Position numbers and translations under genes: made by a program. The notes under the pieces are model-generated. The model searched no databases and had not been told where the DNA came from. It was given only the letters and a program-made list of their open reading frames with translations. This document shows positions 43,501-52,314 of a stretch of 64,000 nt of DNA, piece after piece. Each line of letters begins with the position of its first letter. Positions within the stretch are counted from its first letter, which is position 1. The DNA comes from Symsagittifera roscoffensis (taxonomy: Eukaryota > Xenacoelomorpha > Acoela > Convolutidae). The stretch covers positions 57,252,754-57,316,753 of the forward strand of contig NC_087065.1 in NCBI RefSeq assembly GCF_963678635.1. Reading direction: 5' to 3'.

Positions 43501-45674
43501 TTTCAGTTTGTGTTCCAGCTTTCTCGATTGAGTTTACTCTAAAATGATTAAGTGCTTTCCTTAAAAGCCGCAAATAAGTATTCAACTGCTTTTTTCGATA
43601 GTTACTCTGTTTTGTTGTAAATATTCACATATTAACAACAGTTTTCCCTCTGTTTTTAGGTCCACTTTGATAAATTATTTCATAAGTTCTGTTTGCACAT
43701 AAAAGTTAAAAAGACGAACTAAACATTTTTTAGAAGCCTCAAAATTGTTTCCATTTTATTATAAAAACTGGTATACACAAGTCTTATAAATAGCTGTAGC
43801 ACAATTAATTAGCACTTTTGGCTTTCTCGAGTTTCAAGCTCTTCAGCAACTTCAATGTTTCAGATCTTTGAAACTTTTCTACGATATCAAAGCTTTTTTA
43901 ATAAAGTTTTGACGTTTTTTCAGTCTCCTGTACACACGAAAATTGGAAATATCGAAATTTTTAGGAAAATTCCATTATTTTCGAGTTTTCAGTGTTTCAT
44001 AATTTTTCAGTGTTATTTACCTTCGTTTGGCTTGAAGTAATTTTTTATTCTTCTTTCGTTTAAAATTGATCATTAATTTTTGCCTAAATAGGGCTGGCGG
44101 CCACCGCACTTGACGAATTTTCCTTTCTTCGCGATTCAGCAATAAAATAAAATGCATTTTTGAAGGAAATCGTTCACCGCCGCCAACAGTTAAGCTACGC
44201 TGCCAAAATTTTGTGCTTTCCTGTATACCACATAATTTGGTTGCATTAGGTTCAATTGGTTGCATATAATAGTTATATAACGTCATTTTACATGTGAACA
44301 AGCCAATACCCCCAAATTTTAGAAGATTTTTCAAAATGTCAAAATGTGGGATGTTACTAAGGGTCTCCTGTGGAACTATCATACTACTTGGGACATTGGT
44401 AGATTTGGTAGAAATCGCACAATTTCTTTTCTAGCATCATGCAAGTGTTTTGTTGCGCGGAGTTTTTGTTCTTTGTTGCGGGATTTTTTAGAATTATTTT
44501 TTCTGTTTAAGGGCTCTTTTCAACGTATTTGTTGGAGAAAAAATAATTAAAATATGGACATAAACCTAAAAAAAAATTAAGGAATTTGAGTAGAATTATC
44601 AAGACCCTAGAAACAATGATGACAAAAGTATGTTTGAAAAACTGAAATTAATATGATTTTGTTCCAGACGACAGAATTTATTTCGTTCTTTGCATTCTGA
44701 CTCGGATTGTGAACGGTGTTGGTGTCTCAATGGTTTATGCAATGATGATTCTCATTCCTAGTACGTGCTTCCCGCAAAAAGCGGCCCTTATGAACTCTTT
44801 TATTCAAACTATATTTGGAGTCGGCATGTTTTGTGGACCCGTTTTTGGAAGTATATTAATACCAATCGGAGGTTACGAAACACCTTTTATTTCGTTAGGA
44901 ATAATGGAAGCCGTTTTATCAGTTCTGGGGATAATAATTATTCCGGCTTTTCCAGCAGACAAGAAAACTGAAAAAAAAATAAAAAATTCCAAACCTATCG
45001 GATATTTACATTTGTTAGTTAGATTTTCAACAATCAGTATTTTATTACCAACTGGAGTCGTGTTTCTTTTTTCTGGTTTTCGTGACACAGCTTATGTTCT
45101 TCATTATCAGGAAGTTACAGGACTCGCCGCGAACATAGTCGGAATTTTATTCGTGGCCAATTCACTGACAGCTGCTATTACGGGTTTTGTTGTCGGTGTT
45201 CTGACTCAAAAAGGATACGCAATTAGTGTCATGATTTTAGCCCATGTTTTGACACCGTTAACTACTTTCGCCATGTTTGTACCATACTTTTTACCCAAAA
45301 TAGAGACACGAGGTTGGGCCGTTTTGATTCTTGTAATGAACGGAATTTCAGTTGACGCGGCGGTTAATCCTTCATACTTGTTGCTTCAAAAAGCAGCTAT
45401 CAGGAACGGAGAACGGAATATTGACCAAGTCAGAAAATTTGCATCTTCTAGTTTCATGATTATTTTTTGTTCTGGACGGATCGTGGGAGCTGCAATTGTC
45501 GGGGGATACTTGAACGAATTAGTTGGGTTTTATTTCACGTCGCTGATTTACACTATGGTTGCCATAGTAACAGTCACGTGGCATATTGTATTTCTGGTGA
45601 AATCAGGATTTATTGGCAAGGTCTACTTCGATACAGAGGAAGATATTGCCGAAGATATTGCGAGTGATAATTAA
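31878..45674 (+). CDS. SLC18B1-like MFS vesicular transporter, three exons, 454 aa
   Basis: Spliced gene: 31878-32058, 36266-36442, 44668-45674, all introns GT-AG and in phase 1. The product is a 12-helix major facilitator. TM1 lies at about residues 28-52 (AIAVVLVAALSFVEGVSMSL). TM2-3 lie in exon 2 and TM4-12 in exon 3. A charged loop (DKKTEKKIKNSK) separates the two six-helix halves. FFPPRATDHGISQTQIG and a GPVFGSILIPIGGYE segment match the SLC18B1 branch of the vesicular amine transporters (family knowledge; human SLC18B1 transports polyamines into vesicles). The length equals the family norm. EGAPLI near the N-terminus fits a [DE]xxxL[LI] sorting signal, consistent with an endosomal or vesicle membrane. 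The start codon is followed by a typical short acidic N-tail. No frame damage is seen. Substrate is inferred only. Confidence 0.85.
32725..33155 (+). mobile_element. hAT-like MITE, 3' end altered
   Basis: Begins caggggcggatctaggattt and is colinear with 36493-36927 to 'gggtgtcgaatccctgaggg'. Instead of the inverted end it runs into C-rich sequence and then the next repeat. Confidence 0.7.
33160..35470 (+). repeat. Hairpin-rich ~2-kb dispersed repeat, copy 1
   Basis: Related to 60000-61850. Shared blocks are 'tatctcgctcgca.tca', 'ggct..gagtggc.agaa', 'cttttcccgggaaaa.t.aa', 'ctcgcgc..tattttgcg' and 'agtgctaata'. The part at 33560-33790 is a run of small inverted repeats (tcctcgaga, atcgttcgacaacgat, gctatcctctagatagc, aacgagtaacttaactcgtt). 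There is a G-run of 18 at 35292-35309. No protein coding is recognised. Confidence 0.6.
35523..35985 (-). mobile_element. Two-hairpin element, reverse copy in intron 1
   Basis: Reverse-complement counterpart of 50033-50567, including 'ccatttttgacggatatcat', 'taacgcgcgatatatttcgc', 'ggcgtgtggggggatgattt' and the end 'cagggcttggccctgatacg' + 'agcagtcttgttg'. The hairpin stem at this end is intact (cagggc...gccctg). Confidence 0.75.
36266..36442 (+). CDS. Exon 2 of the SLC18B1-like gene
   Basis: 177 bp, phase 1 to phase 1, between ...tttatttag and gtatca. It reads ISQTQIGIVSGSCDVANLCF through SLISPSNKKAVFLTGTFISS and ALVLFGLLDYVIG, giving TM2 and TM3. It is too short to appear as a long ORF. 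It is identified by frame continuity with exons 1 and 3. Confidence 0.8.
36493..36927. mobile_element. hAT-like MITE, 435 bp, complete with 8-bp target duplication
   Basis: The ends are inverted: caggggctgatctagg at the left and ataaatccgcccctg at the right. The flanks are tcactaat (36485-36492) and tcactatt (36928-36935), seven of eight bases alike. An 8-bp duplication with CAGGGGCGGAT-type ends is characteristic of hAT-type non-autonomous elements. No transposase is encoded. Confidence 0.8.
36945..37240 (+). repeat. Partial hAT-like MITE copy
   Basis: Shares 'ggaaaattttg.ccaa', 'cgtgctcgc', 'ttggcgtcaaa.gcg.tctta' and 'ggtcga..tcctgagggg' with the complete copy just upstream. The ends are missing. 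Confidence 0.55.
37340..37490 (+). mobile_element. SINE body, copy 2
   Basis: 'attgagggtggggctacatt', 'tgcccagaaaaaaaccaaaa', 'ttgcatgt' and 'caacaatagcgg' match 780-880. The tRNA-like head is not recognisable here. Confidence 0.5.
37530..38848. repeat. Left arm of a 6.9-kb foldback
   Basis: Reverse complement of 43013-44391. Matching blocks run from 'cagtagtatgaaagttccgc' and 'taacatcccacatttttaca' through 'tggcttgttcacatgtaaaa', 'aagtgcggcggccgccagcc', 'aagcttcgatatcatagaaa' and 'agtttgaa' to 'catgctatgtcctctcattt'. Divergence is moderate (point changes and small indels). Confidence 0.85.
38849..40040. other. Foldback spacer, left part, nothing recognised
   Basis: AT-rich, no ORF above chance. 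Confidence 0.4.
40041..41060. repeat. (ACAT)n microsatellite region
   Basis: The core at about 40320-40650 is almost pure 'catacata' repeat (about 80 tetranucleotides), with degenerate flanks on both sides. It produces open frames of Met-Tyr-Val-Cys (minus strand) and Ile-His-Thr-Tyr (plus strand) repeats, which are not genes. Confidence 0.95.
41061..42369. other. Foldback spacer, right part, nothing recognised
   Basis: AT-rich with residual ACAT words up to about 41640. No ORF or repeat match is seen. Confidence 0.4.
42370..42995. mobile_element. Nested ~620-bp foldback element
   Basis: Arms of ~300 bp meet near 42685. Left blocks 'gattgcacgcttcgtccaaa', 'gtgtacacgttaa', 'ttggccaaataaaatctcaa' and 'gagatgagagttgagccata' return inverted as 'tatggcttaactctcatccc', 'ttgagattttattggccaaa', 'ttaacgtgtacactttggac' and 'gaagcgtgcaat'. 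The central loop is 'gaaatttgagaagcgtagcg'. A non-autonomous foldback or a miniature palindrome; no target duplication is found. Confidence 0.75.
43013..44391. repeat. Right arm of the 6.9-kb foldback
   Basis: Inverted partner of 37530-38848; it ends 'catactacttg' at about 44391. It lies 277 bp before exon 3. Confidence 0.85.
44668..45674 (+). CDS. Exon 3 of the SLC18B1-like gene
   Basis: Encodes residues 120-454 and the stop TAA. It begins DDRIYFVLCILTRIVNGVGV after the acceptor ttgttccag. It holds TM4 to TM12, including GPVFGSILIPIGGYETPFIS between TM5 and TM6. The acidic C-tail (DTEEDIAEDIASDN) is typical of a cytosolic end. No canonical AATAAA is seen in the first 60 bp after the stop. 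Confidence 0.9.
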
Positions 45675-46290
45675 TTATGATACATTAAATTGAAAAAAAA
45701 TAATAGTAATTTTTAGAAAAAATTGTCCACGTATTTTGAATAAGGACTCAATTAAAAGTAATCAAGGAGTTTGAGCTATGAGAAAATTTCTCGAGGAGTG
45801 ACAATAAGCTGGTTAACGGGTTAATTTTAGCGGGATGAAGGCTGAAATGATATGGTTTTTTTTGAGGGAATGACGGGAATAAGAAAAACAGTTGAACTTT
45901 ACCGATAACCTTGTCTCCCAAAATTTCAACAAAGAAGGGACGGGAGGATCTAGGTCTTTTTTTGAGGAGAGATGGACGCGGATTTCAAATTAAATTTCAA
46001 AATATTTCCAGCCTATTTTTTATCGTCCAAATCCATTTTGCGAGCTGTCCTCAAACGCTAAAAAGGATATTTTTAGGCAAAATTTTCTGCACAACAAGAA
46101 TACTTTTCTAAATAGAACAAATCGCCGTTTTAGAAACTTTCATAAAAATTTGTGAAAAAACCCGAGGTTCTGTAACTCAAAGTTAGTATTTATTGTTGTC
46201 TATTTCGTCTTTAGAAAAGTTGCTGGGTTTGTTGGGTGAAACATTGATATGGAAAACGTACGAGAATCTTAAAAGAAAACGAGGTGTCTG
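45675..46290 (+). repeat. 3' flank with a partial hAT-like MITE
   Basis: 45925-46165 matches the MITE family ('gggaggatctaggt', 'tttttgaggag', 'gcgagctgtcctcaa', 'aggcaaaattttctgc'). The rest shows nothing. Confidence 0.45.

Positions 46291-46334
<44 letters not shown>
46291..46334. repeat. (CT)n microsatellite
   Basis: About 20 CT dinucleotides with one interruption (ctttct). Confidence 0.95.
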
Positions 46335-46408
46335 CTAAAGCTGCTTACAAATGGTAAGAGCTTACAACATTTATATTATACCGTCAGATACTGTCAGCTT
46401 GTTTTGAA

Positions 46409-47237
46409 CCCGGGTTGACCTCCATAGACCAAAAAAAATACTAATCATACAGTTCCATAAACTAAGTCTATGAAAAAATACTAATCATACATGTTTCATA
46501 CGTTTTGCTAAAATGGTGTCGTCGAATTTTCGAAAAACTTTTCTCTTGTTTTGGCATAAAATTCGGCGTTGTATCGTACCAAATAAAAAAGAAAAACTTA
46601 TTGTCAAAAAAAATGCTAATCATACATTTTCCATATATGGAAAATGTAACTAGCATTTTTTTGATGGCGACGACAGTAATTTTTCAAAGTATTTTTGAAA
46701 TTGCCCCCAAAATTTTTTGTGTGTATAACGTAGTCCTGAAAATACTAATATCAGATTTTTTTCTTTTTCTCTTCAAAACTTTTTTCAAAAACGCTTAAAA
46801 CCCTTTTTTTTGAATGACATGTTTGATAAATTAAAAATTCAAATTTTAGAAATAATGATCTTTGAAAATTTTTGCCAAAATTTAAAAGTTTTTTTTTTTC
46901 GTTATATTATTTGTGTGAGACAAAATTAACACATTTCCAATGTATTTTTAATGCGAGATGGCCAAACCTTTGGTTACTCTGTTTGAGTAACCAAGGTTTA
47001 TGTCATTTGTGTTCAGTTACGAACACAACGAAAAAAAATTTTGAGAAATTAAAATGAAAAAAAAATCAATATTTTCGTTTAAGGAAAAATGCTAGTCATT
47101 TAATTTCCATATATGAAAAAATACTAGTCATAGACCTTTCATGTCATTTTCTGTAATTATGGAATTGCATGAAAAATGTATGACTAGCATTTTCTATATA
47201 TGAAAATTGTATGTCTAGCATTTTTGGTCAACCCGGG
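46409..47237. mobile_element. CCCGGGTTGACC-TIR MITE, 829 bp
   Basis: Starts cccgggttgacc and ends ggtcaacccggg, flanked by AA on both sides. It contains internal inverted words around 'catacaattccat' / 'atggaattgtatg'. The copy at 53915-54843 has the same ends and interior. No transposase, and the superfamily is not assigned. Confidence 0.75.
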
Positions 47238-47380
47238 AAAGCATTCTAAAACTGTGGGAAACAATATACACTATCAAAATCAACTTGATTGTCAGCTGAC
47301 TACGCCCGTCAATTCAAAAGAAAACAGGACGAACGTTGAATAGTATTCGAATCTTTGGCAATGAAGTATATTATCTAGGG

Positions 47381-48060
47381 GCTATTCTCATGCGCGAAGG
47401 ACCGAATGCGCGAAAAAAACTCGTGTGCGAAGGACCAAAAACCAAATTAGACGAAGGTCAATTTTTAAAAAGAAGTAATTGCCATTCAATTAAAATGAAT
47501 TAAATAAAGCAAATTTTGGATCTTGTTAACTATTTCCCCACCTTTTGGACCTTGTTAACTATTTCCCCCCTATGCATGCAAAATTTTTGACACTCATTTC
47601 TGTATAAAATATTCATTTCAAAAATGTCAACAATAAAGTGGGTTTTAGTTTTTGCGCGTTCCTATTGGTGTTACTCACTATTTTTACAATAACCTCGTAA
47701 AAAATTTAATATATATATTTTTTCTGAAAATTGTTTTGAGCTATTGAAAATGTAGCCGCCAAAGTTGAATTTCTGAAAATCGAAATAGGGGGGGGGGGGG
47801 GGGGGGGGTTGGGAAATAGTTAACAAGATCCCAAAATTTTCCTTCTTTCATAACGAAACCCTTGAAATATAAAATGTGTTCCAATTCGGCGGCGGTCAGT
47901 GACAATTTCAAAATTTTGCATATTTCTGCCGTTTTTATAATCGGCCAATATCAATATTCAGTCCCTGGAAATGTTTACTTTCTTTCCAAATTTTAGATTA
48001 CTGAAATCTGATTGGCTGATTTTTATTTTCGCGCATTCGGTCTTTCGCGTAGTTTCTATA
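47381..48060. mobile_element. Foldback MITE with 'gaccgaatgcgcgaaa' ends
   Basis: The left end ...tgcgcgaaggaccgaatgcg is mirrored at the right by 'cgcattcggtctttcgcgta'. A second inner pair, 'gatcttgttaactatttccc' (about 47520, repeated near 47550) and 'gggaaatagttaacaagatc' (about 47811), surrounds a G-run of 21 (47788-47808). No coding. Confidence 0.65.
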
Positions 48061-48099
48061 CACTGCAACAAAACTGCATATCAGTGCGAAACCCTGAAA

Positions 48100-48380
48100 A
48101 ATTCGATTGCCCTGTGACGTCGATGAAAAACTTGCGATTAAAAAACTTTTTAAAAAAGCGTCATTACGAGGCCAAACTGTGCACTGCATAGGCGCACAAC
48201 ACAATTTTGTGTCTGTATGTTCCTGGATTCCATAGACAAAACTGAAAAATATGTTCCAAAATGTAAGTGGATTCCACAAACAAAATTTCAGTGGATTCCG
48301 CATACACATACCTGTAACGTAAATTTAGTCGGCACATTTGTTTTGATGCGGATTCCGCAACAAGCAAATATAGCTGTAAC
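48100..48380 (+). repeat. Repeat family with 'ggcgcaca...gttcctgga', copy 2
   Basis: Colinear with 27935-28160, ending 'gatgcggattccgcaacaag'. The following array of GCGGATTCCGC seen at 28161 is absent. Confidence 0.65.
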
Positions 48381-48664
48381 GTACTTGCCTCAGTTTAGTT
48401 TTCCTATTTGCATCAATTTTTGCCTCAATTCTTGCTTCAGCAAATTGCTTGACTCAATTCAGTTTAGAATGATTAGCTTGACGCTCACCTTCATAAGCAC
48501 GTAGTGTGTCGAATTTTAGTTGTGTTGCTTTTCCGACTCTCGAAGAAAAGGCATATTTTTGCTTGGTTTGGTATTTTTTATTTAGTCAACTTTCGGTAAT
48601 CGAGAAAATAGTTTTTAACAAATTTTTTTATACCTTCTCAAGATATCGACTCCCTAAAATCAAG

Positions 48665-48812
48665 TTTAAGCGCAATTTATGCGCAATTTGAAGATTTTAT
48701 TCATAATGTTGAAAGCGCAACACAAATTATATATGCGTGACGAACTATCCCGCACAACAAAATTGTTCGAAATTGAATTGAGGCTAGCTAATCGGTCGTA
48801 TTAATTTCTGAA
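48665..48812 (+). repeat. Dispersed repeat, copy 2
   Basis: Matches 1-165 from 'gaagattttattcataatgt' to 'ggctagctaatcggtcgtat'. Confidence 0.65.
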
Positions 48813-50032
48813 GATTAAGTTTAGGTTTTAACTGAAGATACAAACAGTTGTGGAAATGCAATTTGAAAATTTTAGAAGGCAGTACTGTTTTAAATATCAT
48901 CAAATTAGCTAATAGTTTTTGAGCAATGCTATAGCTTCTTTTAAAATTGTTTTGCAATGAAGTCAGCGAACAAATGAAATAGTTCTGCGAATTTATGGCT
49001 CAAGTAGTTTATTGCCGCTTTTATCTAGCGTGAGAAAAATTGAATGGTTATGGTTTGCTTTCAAAAAAAATCCTCTCAATTTTTTGAGACCGCCACCTAT
49101 CCAGCTATTAAATTTATTTCCCTGAAATTAGTTGTTTCAAAGATCACATACAATATTTTTAATTTTTTGTGAGTGATTTAAAAAATCGATTACCATTCAT
49201 TTGGCCAAATTATTGAAAAATAAAACACAAAAACAGACTTCTTCAATTCCGTGATAAAAATTCGACAAAAATAAGTGTTGTTTGTAACAATACAGTTAAA
49301 TGGAGCACTGAATCTTGAAGGTGTTCCGATGGCTAACATGTAACAGCAAGCTGGAGATCTGTGATCTGTAGAACTCAAAAACCAGGCCAATATCATCCAC
49401 AATTTTCTTTATTTAATCCACCCGAATAAACTTGTGAATACAAAATTATTTTCAGCAAACATTAGCAATTTTTCTGTTTTTTTTCTTTCAAAAAATACAA
49501 TTAGCCGGTAGCGAATAAATTTACTTACAACTTTCAAAGTAATTTGCAGATGTTTTAAGAACCATTGTTTGGTTTTGATATGCTGGGTTTAAGAAGGCCA
49601 TCTATCCAGCTATTAAATAGTATTTTATTTTTCTTACTGATGGTTTTCATTATCAAGCGCTATATTTATTAAACCGTTTCTGTTGTTTTCAGGGGTGCCG
49701 TTTAGTTTCTGTTGAGTTTGTTTTTGGAAGAACGATAGTGTTTTCGTTCTTCTGTGAAAAAGATGCTAAGAGTGTTTTGGTTTGTGGGAACTGGCTAGCT
49801 CTGTCTGTGAATTTTTTGTTTTTCAACCTCAAGCAAGACCGAAGAAATAGTTTTTATGAACACTTAAAGTGATGCATGGACAAAAACAATTTTCAAAAGC
49901 GGATCAAAAAATCTAGCAGAGAAGAAAACATTCTTGTTTTTTTTCTGCAGATTTAAAAGTTTGTCGGTGTTTTGTGAACGAATCTTCTTTATAAGCTTAT
50001 AAGCCTGTTATTCCGATTTGAGCACAAAAGAC
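48813..50032. other. Unassigned stretch with a 17-bp direct repeat
   Basis: ctatccagctattaaat occurs at 49097-49113 and 49602-49618, enclosing 488 bp. The enclosed 70-codon minus-strand frame (49402-49190) has no recognisable features. The rest shows nothing. Confidence 0.4.
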
Positions 50033-50567
50033 CAACAAGACTGCTCGTATCAAGGCGAAGCCCTGAATGTTTCGACTGCCTTTTAAGGTTTTTTGAGCAG
50101 CAGTAAAAAAAATTCAATGAAATAAAACAAAATAAAAAAAAATTCTAAAATTTGAATTTTTTAAATGAAAATCATCCCCCCACACGCCATATAAAGTAAA
50201 AAAAGATAGATTTCGTTCCTTGTAACAAATCAATTATGGCAAATAAGCTTCGTTCAACCAATTTGGAACGATTTATAAGACGGATTAAATCTCCGCTTAC
50301 GCATTAATAGCGCGAATTATATTGCGCGTTAATTGTCCCAAATTAGTCAAAATGGCCAAAATGGCAGTCTTTAAACCCTCATAACTTTACAAAAAATGAT
50401 CACAAGTGAAATATCTTTTCAAATTTAGGCTCACGACAACAATACCTTTTGAATGATATCAAAAAATTCCGTCAAAAATGGCTAGTTAAAAAGTCGAAGT
50501 TTGTCTGAAGAAAAAAAACCCACACAGAGCACAAATATTCCGTTACTTTCGTATCGAAAGTCGGAAC
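50033..50567 (+). mobile_element. Two-hairpin element, tandem copy A
   Basis: The 5' end holds 'caagactgctcgtatcaagg' and 'cgaagccctga', a hairpin that is perfect in other copies. This is followed by a subterminal TTTCGACT word. The 3' end holds a perfect 7-bp stem, 3-nt loop actttcgTATcgaaagt (50545-50561), then cggaacaa. TTCCGACT near the 5' end and AGTCGGAA at the 3' end form subterminal inverted repeats. Hairpins near the ends, without terminal inverted repeats, suggest a non-autonomous Helitron/Helentron-like element (inference). The interior includes 'atcatccccccacacgccat'. Confidence 0.65.
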
Positions 50568-51100
50568 AACAAAATTGCTCAAATCAGGGCAAAGCCCTGA
50601 ATGTTCTGACTGCCTTTTAAGGTTTTATGGAGCAGTAATATCATTTAAAAAATAAATAAAATAAAATAAAATGAAACTTTTTTCTAAAATTTGAAATTTT
50701 TTAAATGAAAATCATCCCCCCACACGCCATTTAAAGTACAAAAGTATAGATTTCGCTCCTTGTAACAAATCAATTATGGCAATTAAGCTTCTTTCAACCA
50801 ATTTGGAACAATTTTAAGACGGATTAACTCTCCGCTTGCGCGTTAATAGCGCGAAATATATCGCGCATTAATTGTCCCAAATTGGCCAAAACTGCAATCT
50901 TTAAACCCTCATAACTTCACAAAAAATGGTCACAGGTGAAACATCTTTTCAAGTTTGAGCTCAAGTTAACAATAGCTTTCGAACGATATAATAACATTCC
51001 GTCAACAATGGTTAGTTAAAAAGTCGAAATTTGTCTGAAGAAAAAAAAACTCACCCCGAGCACAAATATTCCGTTACTTTCGTATCGAAAGTCGGAACAA
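50566..51100 (+). mobile_element. Two-hairpin element, tandem copy B
   Basis: Directly follows copy A, sharing 'gaacaa' at the junction. The 5' hairpin is cagggcAAAgccctg and the 3' hairpin is at 51076-51092. The interior is highly similar to copy A. Confidence 0.7.
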
Positions 51101-51253
51101 TTATTGTTGCTTTCAACGCTTTTGAGGATTAGATCCATCAAGATTATTGGGATGAAAAAGTTTCTGGAAATAACATTTTAAAAATTTTTTCTGGTATTTA
51201 AGACCTTCTTTTACTTGCTGTAAATGTTTTGGTTTTGATCTTGGCTTTTCATT

Positions 51254-51793
51254 TTATTTCTGCAGTTTTTGATGCATTTCTGAAACAATTTTTTGGGAAA
51301 TCTCTTCAATTTTTTTGTTTTTGTTTCTTAGCTCGCTTTTCTTTTCGTGACACTTTTGTGTTTCCAACTTCCTGTTATTGTTATTTTTTTTGTGCTTGTG
51401 GTTTCTCAATTTACATTTAAAGTTCGTTTTCGTTTTTTTGAAATGTCTGCATATGAAGTGGAAATCGTCATAGTTAGCATTTCCGGAAAATTTTGAGGCT
51501 TTTTTAATGTTTTCATAAAAATTTGGTTCATTTATGTTTTGCGTTGCTTTTTTTGTTATAAAAATTGAAATTACTGATGTTGGAATTTTATTACTCCATT
51601 TTCTGCTTAATATTGTTTTTATACTGTTGTGGTTTTTGATCCACAATGTTCTGTAAAACTAAAAATTCTTGTCGTACTTTCCAGAATACTGAAGGTCTTG
51701 TAATACATACTTGACTTTTTCATAGCAGAAAAAATTGGCCGTGAATGTTTTATTTGTAACTATTTGGGTTGATTTCGTATTTCGCTTTGCCAT
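51254..51793 (-). pseudogene. Unrecognised 180-codon reading frame, one in-frame TAG
   Basis: From ATG 51793-51791 the frame reads MAKRNTKSTQIVTNKTFTAN, then FFCYEKVKYVLQDLQYSGKY, then KNF and a TAG near 51659. It continues without break through FYRTLWIKNHNSIKTILSRK to a TAA at 51254-51256. The N-terminal half has mixed composition with aromatic residues. A middle FSGNANYDDFHFICRHFKKT segment has cysteine and histidine. The C-terminal 55 residues are Lys/Asn/Glu-rich and would form a charged coil (KKSELRNKNKKIEEISQKIV). No family is recognised. It lies between copies of the two-hairpin element. It could be a cellular fragment, a transposon protein or chance; the length argues against chance. 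Confidence 0.4.
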
Positions 51794-52017
51794 TTGTTAT
51801 CTTCAAAAATTTTGATAACTTTTGGTTTTTAAATTACAATGTAGATAAATTTTAGAAAAGATAGTTTTTTGTTTATTAGTCTGAATTAGAATGTTATATT
51901 TTTGAGTTCAGATTTGAAAATGTTCTGTTTTTTTTTCCTTTTTGTATATCTGACTCTGGCAAAAGTTGATTTTGGCTTGGGCTAACTCAGCAGTAGAAGA
52001 TTGACTATTACAATTTT

Positions 52018-52314
52018 AACAAGACTGCTCGTATCAGGGCGAAGCCCTGAAAGTTCCGACTGCCTTTTAAGGTTTATGGAGCAGTAATAACATTTAAAAA
52101 TTCAATGAAATAAAACAAAAATCAAAAAAAAAGTTTTTCTAAAATTTGTTATTTTTTATGAAAATCATCCCCCCAAACGCCATACAAAGTACAAAAGGAT
52201 AAATTTCGCTCCTTGTAACAAACCAATTATGGCACATAAGCTTCTTTTAACCAATTTGGAACTATTTCTAAGAAGGATTAACTCTCCGCTTACGCGTATC
52301 GAAAGTCGGAACAA
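52018..52314 (+). mobile_element. Two-hairpin element, internally deleted copy
   Basis: Perfect 5' hairpin cagggcGAAgccctg (52035-52049). The interior jumps from 'ccgcttacgcg' to 'tatcgaaagtcggaacaa', removing about 240 bp. Confidence 0.75.

Larger units (their letters stand above)
36443..44667 (+). other. Intron 2 (8225 bp), repeat-filled
   Basis: Starts gtatca and ends tttgttccag. It holds a complete hAT-like MITE, a partial one, a SINE body, a 6.9-kb foldback with microsatellite and a nested palindrome. Confidence 0.8.
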
